A stretch of DNA of 64,000 bases from Sphingobacterium arenae (GTDB taxonomy: Bacteria > Bacteroidota > Bacteroidia > Sphingobacteriales > Sphingobacteriaceae): assembly GCF_014692505.1 (NCBI RefSeq), contig NZ_JACNYK010000007.1, forward strand, positions 62,001 to 126,000, given 5' to 3'. The notes below the pieces were generated by a model. That model had not been told where the DNA came from and did not search any database. It worked only from the letters and a program-made list of their open reading frames with translations. Numbering within the stretch: the stretch's first letter is position 1; the number at the start of each line of letters is the position of its first letter. Positions 44,946-53,120 of the stretch are shown here, one piece after another. A program made the position numbers and the translations under genes.

Positions 44946-46529
44946 ATGAAATTCAGAAACAATATATACAAACTTATGGCATTGGGTATGCTAGCAGCCC
45001 CAATAGCCTTTTCGTCCTGCTCAGAGGATAGAATGGATGAAATCAATTTCAATCCGAACAACCCTCGTGATACCGAAGCAAAATTCCTCTTGGCTGATGT
45101 AATTGTTGGTACAGCAGTAAGCAGTGTGGGAGGAGATTTAAATACCTACCTTGGAGCCTATGTTGAGCACGAAGCAGGGTCACATAATCAATTATGGAAT
45201 GCGGAACATCGTGAAGGGGAACCGCAGTTAGCAACAACATTCAATAACAGTTGGAACAGTATTTATACTGTCGTTAGGAACGCTCGTATTATCGTAGAGA
45301 AATGTTCGGAGGGTGGTTCACAAGAAGGGAACTTTGCTACGTTAGGTGTAGGACAGATTATGTTGGCTTACAACATGGCCATCTTAACCGATATGTACGG
45401 TGATATACCTTTCTCGGAAGCGTTTGACCCTTTTGGTAATAAAACTCCTCAACTTGATAAACAGGAAGTGCTATATGCGGAAATCTTAGGCTTGTTGGAC
45501 GCCGCCATTGAAAATATTCCAAAAGGTGATACGCACGTTACTGGAACTTATACTACCCACGACTTATTATATGGTGGTAATAATTCGAAGTGGATAAAAC
45601 TGGCATATGGTTTGAAAGCAAGGTACACGATGCGTCTATTAAACGTGACTGCCGACAAAACACAGGCGCTAGAAGATGTTATTGAGTTTGTGGATAATTC
45701 ATTTGTCAGTGCATCAGATGAGGCTGCATTCAATGTGTATGATGCTCAAAACTTAAACCCTTTGTTTGATTTTCAATGGTCGCGAGATGCTTTAGCTGCC
45801 AGCAAGAGTATCGCGGATAAGATGATTGAACGAAACGATCCACGACGTAACCGTAATTTCACGAATAACGATTGGAAGCAAGTTAACGAAATGGAAACTG
45901 GAAACGATTCGTATAACTTATTAGCAACAAACGGAGATAACGGTCAAATACAAGCACCTCCCTTGACTTCGACTTTTGTATACTCTCAAACGGCTTCGAC
46001 ACAATTGTTGAGCTATCATGAGATACTATTCTTAAAGGGCGAAGCTATGCAACGATTGCAAAGATCAACTGCAGATATAGAACCTGTTCTAAAGAGTGCG
46101 ATAGAAGCGGCGATTATTAACTCAGAGAAATCTGTTGAGACAGCTTTTGTCGCGCCACTGCCTAATTTGTATGGAGGTATTTCAGAAACTGCTCCAGACA
46201 TTACAGCAGACGACATTGATGCATATTTTGAGGATGAAGTGAAACCTTTATTCCAAGTCGAACCATTAAAAGAGATTGCCATACAGAAATACTTGGCATT
46301 CTTTGGCGCATCTGGTGAATCTACAGAAATGTATAACGATATCCGTAGATGGAAAGCATTAGGGGAAGATTTGATAGAATTGAAAAATCCGAACAATGCG
46401 AGTAAATTTCCATTGCGTTTACCTTATGGTGCTTCGGAAACAACAACGAATCCAAATGTAGAAGCAGCATACGGAAACGGGACTTATGTTTATTCCGAAA
46501 ATGTTTGGTGGGCAGGCGGAACACGTTAA
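44946..46529 (+). CDS. SusD/RagB-type substrate-binding lipoprotein 2
   Basis: A 527-residue lipoprotein (lipobox FSSC, Cys about residue 27) of the SusD-like second subgroup: NFNPNNPRDTEAKFLLADVI at the start, AILTDMYGDIPFSEAF in the middle and QKYLAFFGASGESTEMYNDI-RRW near the C-terminus. It begins 4 bases after SusC 2, and presumably sits as the lid on that barrel. A 24-bp inverted repeat follows at 46564 and terminates the operon in both directions. Confidence 0.92.
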   Translation: MKFRNNIYKLMALGMLAAPIAFSSCSEDRMDEINFNPNNPRDTEAKFLLADVIVGTAVSSVGGDLNTYLGAYVEHEAGSHNQLWNAEHREGEPQLATTFNNSWNSIYTVVRNARIIVEKCSEGGSQEGNFATLGVGQIMLAYNMAILTDMYGDIPFSEAFDPFGNKTPQLDKQEVLYAEILGLLDAAIENIPKGDTHVTGTYTTHDLLYGGNNSKWIKLAYGLKARYTMRLLNVTADKTQALEDVIEFVDNSFVSASDEAAFNVYDAQNLNPLFDFQWSRDALAASKSIADKMIERNDPRRNRNFTNNDWKQVNEMETGNDSYNLLATNGDNGQIQAPPLTSTFVYSQTASTQLLSYHEILFLKGEAMQRLQRSTADIEPVLKSAIEAAIINSEKSVETAFVAPLPNLYGGISETAPDITADDIDAYFEDEVKPLFQVEPLKEIAIQKYLAFFGASGESTEMYNDIRRWKALGEDLIELKNPNNASKFPLRLPYGASETTTNPNVEAAYGNGTYVYSENVWWAGGTR

Positions 46530-46563
46530 TTGAGTTGCTTCCACCACAGATCATACATCTGTA

Positions 46564-46615
46564 ATTATAAAACAAGAAATCCCGGATTTATATCCGGGAT
46601 TTCTTGTTTTATAAT
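46564..46615. terminator. Bidirectional terminator after SusD 2
   Basis: A perfect inverted repeat with 24-base arms and a 4-base loop (TTAT, 46588-46591), rich in A on the left and T on the right. It ends the SusC/SusD 2 operon on the plus strand and the lipoprotein gene on the minus strand. Confidence 0.92.
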
Positions 46616-46616
46616 C

Positions 46617-47321
46617 TTAATGGACAACTGTTTCTATGACCGGCTTCCCGCTTATACATGATACGGCTTTTGTTAAGGTTTCACATTTAATTTGAATACA
46701 TGACCTATTGTCAAGTTGATGTTTTCTGTTTATTAGACGATTGTATATTTCTATTTTTTCAATTACCTCCGACACACGGATAGTTTTGTGCACTGCTATA
46801 GGTTCGAAACAACATTCAGCAAGGTAAAGCGGAAAGACGGTCCAATCAGTAGGATCGATACAGGGGGTATCATTATAGAAATTTTTGATTTCATCATAAC
46901 GAATAGGCAACTCTTCGTTTATTTCTTCTATAGATAAATCTTGAACAAAAATAAGTTTTGCAATGTTGTCTTCGCATGTTTTGCGTAAGGGAGGGTTAGG
47001 TTTATAAAAGGAGTCAAAGTATATACCTTCTCGACCGGCAGCTTTGTACATTTCCGTTCGAAGTTGTTCGAGTTCTAAATATAATTTATGGAACGCGACC
47101 TTGATAGAAGGGTGGACTAAGAAATAGTCTGAGAACATGCTCCCGGAAGAGATGGTTTCAAATTCTTGAATATTCTTGCAGGATACGGATTCGGTTAACG
47201 CGATTATTTCCTCAGATTTTTCCTTGGTCAGCTGCAACCAATATTGATAAGGATATTCTTTGTCGCTTTTGCAGGCGAATAAGTACAAAGCGATAAACAG
47301 TAAAAAAAAAATTCTTTTCAT
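46617..47321 (-). CDS. Predicted lipoprotein, unknown function
   Basis: I start the gene at ATG 47321, which gives a lipoprotein signal MKRIFFLLFIALYLFAC with Cys17; the longer frame starting at 47372 adds 17 residues without a signal. The 234-residue product is helical, charged and Cys-containing (SCKNIQE, PCIDPTDW, ECCFEP, SCIQIKC, SCISGK), with about ten Cys overall. I recognise no domain. It faces the SusD 2 gene across the shared terminator and lies divergent to a barrel-like gene. Confidence 0.6.
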   Translation of the reverse strand: MKRIFFLLFIALYLFACKSDKEYPYQYWLQLTKEKSEEIIALTESVSCKNIQEFETISSGSMFSDYFLVHPSIKVAFHKLYLELEQLRTEMYKAAGREGIYFDSFYKPNPPLRKTCEDNIAKLIFVQDLSIEEINEELPIRYDEIKNFYNDTPCIDPTDWTVFPLYLAECCFEPIAVHKTIRVSEVIEKIEIYNRLINRKHQLDNRSCIQIKCETLTKAVSCISGKPVIETVVH

Positions 47322-47507
47322 TTTTATAGAGATTGGTGTTTGTAATTGATATCTAATGAAACGAATGGTCATTTGATAAAGCTACATAAGTAATGAAATA
47401 ACCAACATGCCGTATTTTATAGCGATTAAATGTTGCAGAAAGTAGCTTTAATAACTTCCATTTTGGAAAAAAGATGTATTTTCACCCCACACTAAATTTT
47501 AGCCTTT

Positions 47508-48692
47508 ATGAAATATACAATCTTTCTTTTGTTATTCTTTTTCGTGCTACAGATCGGTTCTGCCCAAGTTGCTTATGAACAAGGTTATTTTATCGACAAC
47601 AATGGGAAAAGGAAGGCATGCCTGATTAAAGATAGGGGATGGAAAAATAATCCTTCGTCTATAACGTATAGATTGTCGGAAGATACCCCAGAAATCACAT
47701 TGGAAAGCTACGATATGAAAGAATTTGGAATAGGGAATGGTATACGGTATTCCAGACAGCGGATCGCGTTGGAGATCTCTTCTGATAAAATCACAAATCT
47801 TTCGAATTCTCCTGACTTGAATTTAGTGGATACCGTTGTATTATTGAAACACGAGGTGGAGGGGAAAGCTTCCTTATTTTCATTTTGTTCCAATTTCCTT
47901 GCGAATCGTTATTTCTACCAGATAGACGCCGATTCGATCAAGCCTTTGATTTATAGGTTACATTCACCGGATGGGATTAAGATTATAAAAAACACCCTGT
48001 ATAAAGAACAGCTCCGTGACGCTATATCTTGTGGAGAGGGTGGAAAATACGTACAAAGAATGTCTTACAATTTACCAATGTTGCGCAAGTTTTTCACACG
48101 TTATAACCAATGTCAAGAAAGTAATTATCACGTTTTAAACGAATATCAAAAGAAGGCACAGTTTACGTTTACACCAAAGGTAGGAGTGGAATACGCGTCG
48201 GTTGAAGCCTCCAATACAGCAACGAGTATGTACGGATCATTTCCAAATAAGATAGGGCCGAGAATCGGATTGGAGTTGGAATACATTATTCCTTATTTTA
48301 AGAATCAGTGGAGTATTTTTGCAGATCCTTCTTTTGTATCATATCATGCTAATAGTACCACTTCCCCGTCAATGGAAATACAATACAATTCGATCGATAT
48401 CCCTATCGGATTACGAAAGTATTTTTTTATTCGAAATCATTCGGCGATATCCCTGAATGTATTTACGGCTTTCAATATCGATATAAATTCCCAACTAAAT
48501 ACGCGAAATACGCCTCTAAAGACGGGAAGCAATATGAATTTTGGTGGAGCTGTTGGTTACGTATGGAAGGGGAAGTATGTAGCCCAGTTGAAATATAATT
48601 TACCTAAAAACATCACAGCAGATTATTTATTTTGGCAAACAAAATATCGGAGCACCAGTTTGACATTTGGATACCGCTTCGGAGGAAGGTAG
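47508..48692 (+). CDS. Predicted outer-membrane barrel protein, unknown function
   Basis: A 394-residue protein with a signal peptide (MKYTIFLLLFFFVLQIGSAQ). The first half (VAYEQGYFIDNNGKRKACLI, then YDMKEFGIGNG) resembles a Bacteroidota domain that often precedes an outer-membrane barrel; the second half (from FTPKVGVEYASVE) has beta-strand repeats ending in TSLTFGYRFGGR. The function is unknown. It stands alone between the lipoprotein gene and the GntR-type regulator. Confidence 0.65.
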   Translation: MKYTIFLLLFFFVLQIGSAQVAYEQGYFIDNNGKRKACLIKDRGWKNNPSSITYRLSEDTPEITLESYDMKEFGIGNGIRYSRQRIALEISSDKITNLSNSPDLNLVDTVVLLKHEVEGKASLFSFCSNFLANRYFYQIDADSIKPLIYRLHSPDGIKIIKNTLYKEQLRDAISCGEGGKYVQRMSYNLPMLRKFFTRYNQCQESNYHVLNEYQKKAQFTFTPKVGVEYASVEASNTATSMYGSFPNKIGPRIGLELEYIIPYFKNQWSIFADPSFVSYHANSTTSPSMEIQYNSIDIPIGLRKYFFIRNHSAISLNVFTAFNIDINSQLNTRNTPLKTGSNMNFGGAVGYVWKGKYVAQLKYNLPKNITADYLFWQTKYRSTSLTFGYRFGGR

Positions 48693-48758
48693 TTGCTTGA
48701 ACTTGCGTTTTTTCGAAAAAAAGCGTTTCTTTAACCTCCCATAGTTATTAGGAATAAT

Positions 48759-49790
48759 ATGAGCGACGTTGATTTTATCAAAAGCATTCAGATCAGTGAA
48801 TTTTCGTCTACACCGAAGTATCTGCAATTAGCAGATGCAGTTATCGAAGGTGTTCGAAAAAACCAATTAAAACAGGGGGATATCTTACCCTCTATTAACG
48901 AAGTAAGCGTATATTTTGATATTTCCAGGGATACGGTAGAGAAGGGCTACAGACACCTTAAAAGTTTGGATATTATTTCCTCCACACCTGGGAAGGGTTA
49001 TTTTGTCGCCAAATCAGATGTGGTAAGCAAGCAGAAGATTGCCTTATTTCTGAATAAACTGAGTGCCCATAAAAAAATTATCTACGATGCATTTGCCCGC
49101 GAATTGGGCGACGAAACATCTTTGGATTTATTTGTGTATAACAGTGATATTTCGCACCTGCGTAGCTTGTTGTTGAATTTAACGAAGCAGTACGACCATT
49201 ATGTGGTATTTCCCCACTTCAAAGAAGGAAGCGATCAGGCCCCGGAGGTGCTCGGGCTTATTCCGATAGACAAGCTGATGTTGTTAGGGAAACTAATAGA
49301 CGGGCTAAACGGAAATTTTGACGCCGTTTATGAAAATTACGAAAAGGATATTTACGAAGCATTAGAAAAGATGGTCGTGCCCCTAGCTCGGTACAGGACA
49401 TTGAAACTTGTTTTTCCAGACCATAGCGATTATCCGAAAGCGATTATCAAAGGTTTCTATAGGTTTTGTCAGCAGTACGCGTTTGATCACCTCCTCGTAG
49501 GTGATTTATCTGCCGAACCACTGAAAAAAGGCGAGTGCTATATTATGCTGGCTGAAGATGACCTGGTTCTTGTATTAGAGAAGTCGATTATCAAAGACTA
49601 TCAAATTGGAAAAGACATCGGTGTTATTTCCTATAATGAAACACCGCTAAAAAAATTTATCCTTAACGGGATAGCAACCATCTCGACAGATTTTGAGCTG
49701 ATGGGAAAAAATGCTGCACAAATCATCAAAAAACAAAAAAAGGAACAGAAAGAAAACCCATTCTACGTTAATATCCGGCCGTCCTTATAG
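48759..49790 (+). CDS. GntR-family regulator with LacI-type sensor domain
   Basis: A 343-residue regulator. Residues 15-90 form the GntR winged helix (YLQLADAVIEGVRKNQLKQG, then LPSINEVSVYFDISRDTVEK, and GKGYFVAK). The C-terminal 250 residues look like a periplasmic-binding-protein/LacI-type sugar sensor (HYVVFPHF, IGVISYNETPLKKFI, GKNAAQII). In Bacteroidota this architecture controls monosaccharide pathways, such as fucose or arabinose. It lies next to the Nudix-type AraR and the ara operon, but is convergent with AraR, so an arabinose role is inferred from position. Confidence 0.88.
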   Translation: MSDVDFIKSIQISEFSSTPKYLQLADAVIEGVRKNQLKQGDILPSINEVSVYFDISRDTVEKGYRHLKSLDIISSTPGKGYFVAKSDVVSKQKIALFLNKLSAHKKIIYDAFARELGDETSLDLFVYNSDISHLRSLLLNLTKQYDHYVVFPHFKEGSDQAPEVLGLIPIDKLMLLGKLIDGLNGNFDAVYENYEKDIYEALEKMVVPLARYRTLKLVFPDHSDYPKAIIKGFYRFCQQYAFDHLLVGDLSAEPLKKGECYIMLAEDDLVLVLEKSIIKDYQIGKDIGVISYNETPLKKFILNGIATISTDFELMGKNAAQIIKKQKKEQKENPFYVNIRPSL

Positions 49791-49812
49791 TTCTTGATCC
49801 GGAAGAAATCAT

Positions 49813-50514
49813 TTATAGCTCAACCGACCAGCTGGGTAGGTAGCGTAAGAACGACATAATTTTCTCTTTATAGAGATCCATATTTAAGCGATAAAAAAAG
49901 GCTCCTTTTCTGGAATTGGATTTGTCTTTTTCGTTGAGCTTGATAAGAAGGCCAGAGGAAAGAAGTTTTCGACTGAAATTTCGTTTATCCAGCTCTATAT
50001 TGTACACACATTCATATAAAGAGGCGATTTGCGGGATTGTGAATTTTTGGGGCAATAACTCAAATAAAATAGGATATAGTGCCGCCTTCGTACGCAGGGT
50101 ATGTTTTGCGGCAGAAATCATATCTTCATGATCAAAGATAAGTTTCGGATGTTCCTCTAACGGAAACCATTTTGCTTCATACTCCTCGCTCAAAATATGT
50201 CGGTATTGCGTAGCGTCGATCAAGGCAAAATAAACGATGCTCACTACACGGCGTTCTTCACGTCCGGGTTCACCGAATATGCCGCAGTTTTCCATATAAA
50301 CATCCTTTAAATTGGTGAGCTTTTGGAGCACACGCGACGCCGCTTTTTCCGGACTCTCCTCGTCATATACAAACCCGCCCATCAAACTCCACTTGTTGCG
50401 TTCCGGGGCAATTCCTCTTTTTACTAATAATATTTCCAATGATTCGCCATTAAAGCCTAGAATGACACAATCTACGGCCAGTAATGTCTGAGGTTCATTT
50501 TTGTAAAACTCCAT
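49813..50514 (-). CDS. araR: AraR-like regulator with a degenerate Nudix domain (NrtR family)
   Basis: I use ATG 50514 (233 residues, MEFYKNEPQTLLAVDCVILG); the reading frame upstream to 50679 has no conserved content. Residues 10-135 form a Nudix fold whose box GGFVYDEESPEKAASRVLQK (46-65, followed by LTNL) keeps Gly47, Glu53 and Arg61 but lacks the catalytic Glu pair (Val62, Lys65, Leu66 instead of E/EE). A winged helix follows (PQKFTIPQIASLYECVYN, FSRKLLSSGLLI). This is the architecture of Bacteroides AraR, a repressor of arabinose genes released by L-arabinose. It is divergent from araB. Confidence 0.85.
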   Translation of the reverse strand: MEFYKNEPQTLLAVDCVILGFNGESLEILLVKRGIAPERNKWSLMGGFVYDEESPEKAASRVLQKLTNLKDVYMENCGIFGEPGREERRVVSIVYFALIDATQYRHILSEEYEAKWFPLEEHPKLIFDHEDMISAAKHTLRTKAALYPILFELLPQKFTIPQIASLYECVYNIELDKRNFSRKLLSSGLLIKLNEKDKSNSRKGAFFYRLNMDLYKEKIMSFLRYLPSWSVEL

Positions 50515-50539
50515 ATGTTTATTGAAAGTTTTTTTCACG

Positions 50540-50554
50540 TTAACAAATTGTTGA
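50540..50554. promoter_or_regulatory. Candidate AraR operator near the araR start
   Basis: TTAACAAATTGTTGA is a 15-base near-perfect inverted repeat (arms AACAA and TTGTT around a central A) placed 26 bases upstream of the araR start. It could mediate autoregulation. Inferred from symmetry and location only. Confidence 0.35.
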
Positions 50555-50626
50555 TTTGTCCGGGTAAGATATGGACAATTATATTTATTCTCATCAAAAT
50601 AAAATAAAATTTTCAGTTTTCTAAAA

Positions 50627-50653
50627 TTAAGTGTTAATTTGACATTAATTTTG
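50627..50653 (+). promoter_or_regulatory. Candidate ara promoter and operator
   Basis: A -7 element TAATTTTG (50646-50653) lies 40 bases before araB. It overlaps an imperfect inverted repeat (50627-50648; outer arms TTAA-TGT and ACATTAA with one extra base on the left). A repressor bound there would cover the -33/-7 spacer. No clear TTG -33 box is present, which would fit a regulated promoter. Confidence 0.42.
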
Positions 50654-50693
50654 ATAGGAAAGTTCTTGGGATAAACCAAATAAGGTGTTCATA

Positions 50694-52382
50694 ATGGAAA
50701 AATTGTATGTGATTGGATTGGACTACGGTAGCGACTCGGTTCGGGCTGTATTGGTGGATGTAAGTAATGGAAACGAAATGGCCTCGTCCGTCTTCTACTA
50801 TCCGAGATGGAAAAAAGGAGATTTTTGTGATGCATCGGCTAGTCAATTTCGCCAACATCCATTAGATTATATAGAAGGATTGGAAGCAACTGTAAAAGAT
50901 TGTTTAAAAAAAACGGAAGGAGTGCTTGCCCCACAACAGGTGAAAGCTATTTCGGTAGATACCACAGGTTCTACGCCGGTAGCGGTGGACGAGCGAGGTG
51001 TTCCATTGGCGTTGCTAGAAGAATTTGCCGATAATCCAAACGCCATGTTTGTCTTGTGGAAAGACCACACAGCGGTACAAGAAGCGCAACAAATAAACGA
51101 ACATGCAGTGAAATTTGATGTCAATTATCTGCAATATGTAGGTGGCGTCTATTCTTCCGAATGGTTTTGGGCAAAATTGCTGCGTACTCTGCGGGTGGAC
51201 GAGCGCGTACGTAAAACGATGCATACATGGGTGGAACACTGCGATTATATCCCGTTTTTATTGACAGGCGGGACACGTGCAGTTGATATTAAACGTAGTG
51301 TCTGCGCAGCAGGCCATAAATCGTTGTGGGCAGCGGAATTTGGGGGGCTACCGCCGAATGCATTTTTTAGTGCGTTGGATCCGCTGCTAGATGGCGTAAC
51401 AGAGCGCCTGTTTACAGAAACATATACCTCCGACCAGTCTGCCGGTACATTATCCGCAGAATGGGCGGAACGGCTGGGCCTGTCTACCGATGTGGTGGTA
51501 GGCGTTGGTGCTTTTGACTGCCATATGGGCGCTGTAGGAGGAGAAATTGAGCCTTATTATGTCAGTAAGGTGATCGGTACCTCTACCTGCGATATCTTGG
51601 TTGCTCCGAAAGAGGAGGTGGCTGATACATTGGTGAAGGGCATCTGTGGACAAGTTGATGGTTCGGTTATTCCCGGTATGATAGGGATGGAAGCCGGCCA
51701 ATCGGCCTTCGGTGATGCCTATGCCTGGTTCAAACAGGTGCTAACATGGCCTGTAAAAAATTTATTGGCAGATAGTGGTGTGTTGGCCGAAGCGGATTTG
51801 AAGAAGGTGTTTGACTTTGTTGATGACCAGATCATCCCGCAACTTGGCAGACAGGCGGAAGCTTTACCCGTAACGGAAACATCGGAATTGGCACTTGACT
51901 GGTTCAATGGACGTCGTACACCAGATGCAGACCAAACGTTAAAAGCGGCTATACAGGGTTTGAATCTCGGAACGGACGCGCCGCGTATTTTCCGGGCAAT
52001 TGTGGAAGCAACCTGTTTCGGTGCCAAAAGTATCGTCGACCGTTTTATTGATGAAGGCATTCCGGTTAAAGGCATTATCGGGTTGGGCGGGGTAGCAAAA
52101 AAATCGCCCTATATCATGCAGACAATGGCCGATGTAATCAATATGCCGATACGTGTACACAAATCGGAACAAACCTGTGCATTGGGTGCGGCTATGTTTG
52201 CCGCAACAGCAGCAGGTATTTACAATAAGGTTGAGGAGGCTATGGAGGCTATGGGACAAGGCTTTGAGCGCACGTACGAACCGTGTCCAGAAAAGGTTGC
52301 TCTTTATGCTGAACGATATCAGCAATATAAATCACTGGGCGCTTTTGTAGAAAATAAGGAGGTGCTAGAAACGATAAAATAA
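50694..52382 (+). CDS. araB: L-ribulokinase
   Basis: A 562-residue FGGY-family kinase started at ATG 50694 (an in-frame GTG at 50685 adds three residues). Motifs: YVIGLDYGSDSVRAVLVD, SVDTTGSTPVAVD with the FGGY acid, CDYIPFLLTGG, GVGAFDCHMGAVGG, VKGIIGLGGVAKKSPYIMQ and ALGAAMFAATAAG. It phosphorylates L-ribulose to L-ribulose-5-phosphate. It is first in araB-araD-araA, with 6 bases to araD. Likely repressed by AraR from the divergent region. Confidence 0.93.
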   Translation: MEKLYVIGLDYGSDSVRAVLVDVSNGNEMASSVFYYPRWKKGDFCDASASQFRQHPLDYIEGLEATVKDCLKKTEGVLAPQQVKAISVDTTGSTPVAVDERGVPLALLEEFADNPNAMFVLWKDHTAVQEAQQINEHAVKFDVNYLQYVGGVYSSEWFWAKLLRTLRVDERVRKTMHTWVEHCDYIPFLLTGGTRAVDIKRSVCAAGHKSLWAAEFGGLPPNAFFSALDPLLDGVTERLFTETYTSDQSAGTLSAEWAERLGLSTDVVVGVGAFDCHMGAVGGEIEPYYVSKVIGTSTCDILVAPKEEVADTLVKGICGQVDGSVIPGMIGMEAGQSAFGDAYAWFKQVLTWPVKNLLADSGVLAEADLKKVFDFVDDQIIPQLGRQAEALPVTETSELALDWFNGRRTPDADQTLKAAIQGLNLGTDAPRIFRAIVEATCFGAKSIVDRFIDEGIPVKGIIGLGGVAKKSPYIMQTMADVINMPIRVHKSEQTCALGAAMFAATAAGIYNKVEEAMEAMGQGFERTYEPCPEKVALYAERYQQYKSLGAFVENKEVLETIK

Positions 52383-52388
52383 TAAAAA

Positions 52389-53084
52389 ATGTATACAGCG
52401 ATAAAAGAAGAGGCATACTATTGCAATATGCAGTTGCCTAAACTGGGTTTGGTTCTATTCACTTTTGGTAATGTAAGTGTTGCAGACCGGAAAAAAGGGG
52501 TTTTTGCAATTAAACCGAGTGGTGTTCCTTATGAGGAGCTGACACCAGATCATATGGTTATTGTAGATTTCGACGGAAATACGGTAGAGGGAGATTTACG
52601 TCCGTCGTCGGATACAAGGACACATGCGGTACTGTATAAGCACTGGGAGGGGATCGGTGGCATTACCCATACGCATTCTACCTATGGCACGGCCTGGGCG
52701 CAAAGCCAACGCGACATTCCGATTTTCGGAACAACCCATGCCGATCACCTAACGGTTGATATCCCCTGTGCACCGCCCATGAGCGATGAGATGATTTTGG
52801 GAAACTACGAATACGAAACAGGCTTCCAGATCATCAATCACTTTGAAGCGCAACAGCTCGACTATAAAGAAGTAGAGATGGTATTGGTTGGAAATCATGC
52901 ACCTTTTGCGTGGGGAAAGACGGGTATTAAATCGGTTTATAATAGCGCAGTTTTAGAAACGGTAGCACAAATGGCGCATTTAACGGAGCAGATTAATCCG
53001 AAAGCACCTCGGTTAAAAGATGCATTGATTAAAAAGCATTACGACCGTAAACATGGTACGGATGCATATTATGGACAGGAATAA
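52389..53084 (+). CDS. araD: L-ribulose-5-phosphate 4-epimerase
   Basis: A 231-residue class II aldolase-like zinc enzyme converting L-ribulose-5-phosphate to D-xylulose-5-phosphate. Motifs: TFGNVSVADRKKGVFAIKPS, SSDTRTHAVLYKHW, zinc ligands in ITHTHSTYGTAWAQ and GTTHADHLTVDIPC, and the distal NHAPFAWGK His. Length is exactly typical of AraD. It completes the link from arabinose to the pentose phosphate pathway. Confidence 0.95.
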   Translation: MYTAIKEEAYYCNMQLPKLGLVLFTFGNVSVADRKKGVFAIKPSGVPYEELTPDHMVIVDFDGNTVEGDLRPSSDTRTHAVLYKHWEGIGGITHTHSTYGTAWAQSQRDIPIFGTTHADHLTVDIPCAPPMSDEMILGNYEYETGFQIINHFEAQQLDYKEVEMVLVGNHAPFAWGKTGIKSVYNSAVLETVAQMAHLTEQINPKAPRLKDALIKKHYDRKHGTDAYYGQE

Positions 53085-53120
53085 CGGATAACGAGCTATT
53101 GAAGAAATAAATAACAAACA

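Noticed and set aside
50515..50679. N-terminal extension of the AraR-like protein by 55 residues
   Set aside because: The extension is AT-driven, lacks family similarity and would cover the divergent promoter; ATG 50514 starts right at the Nudix domain.
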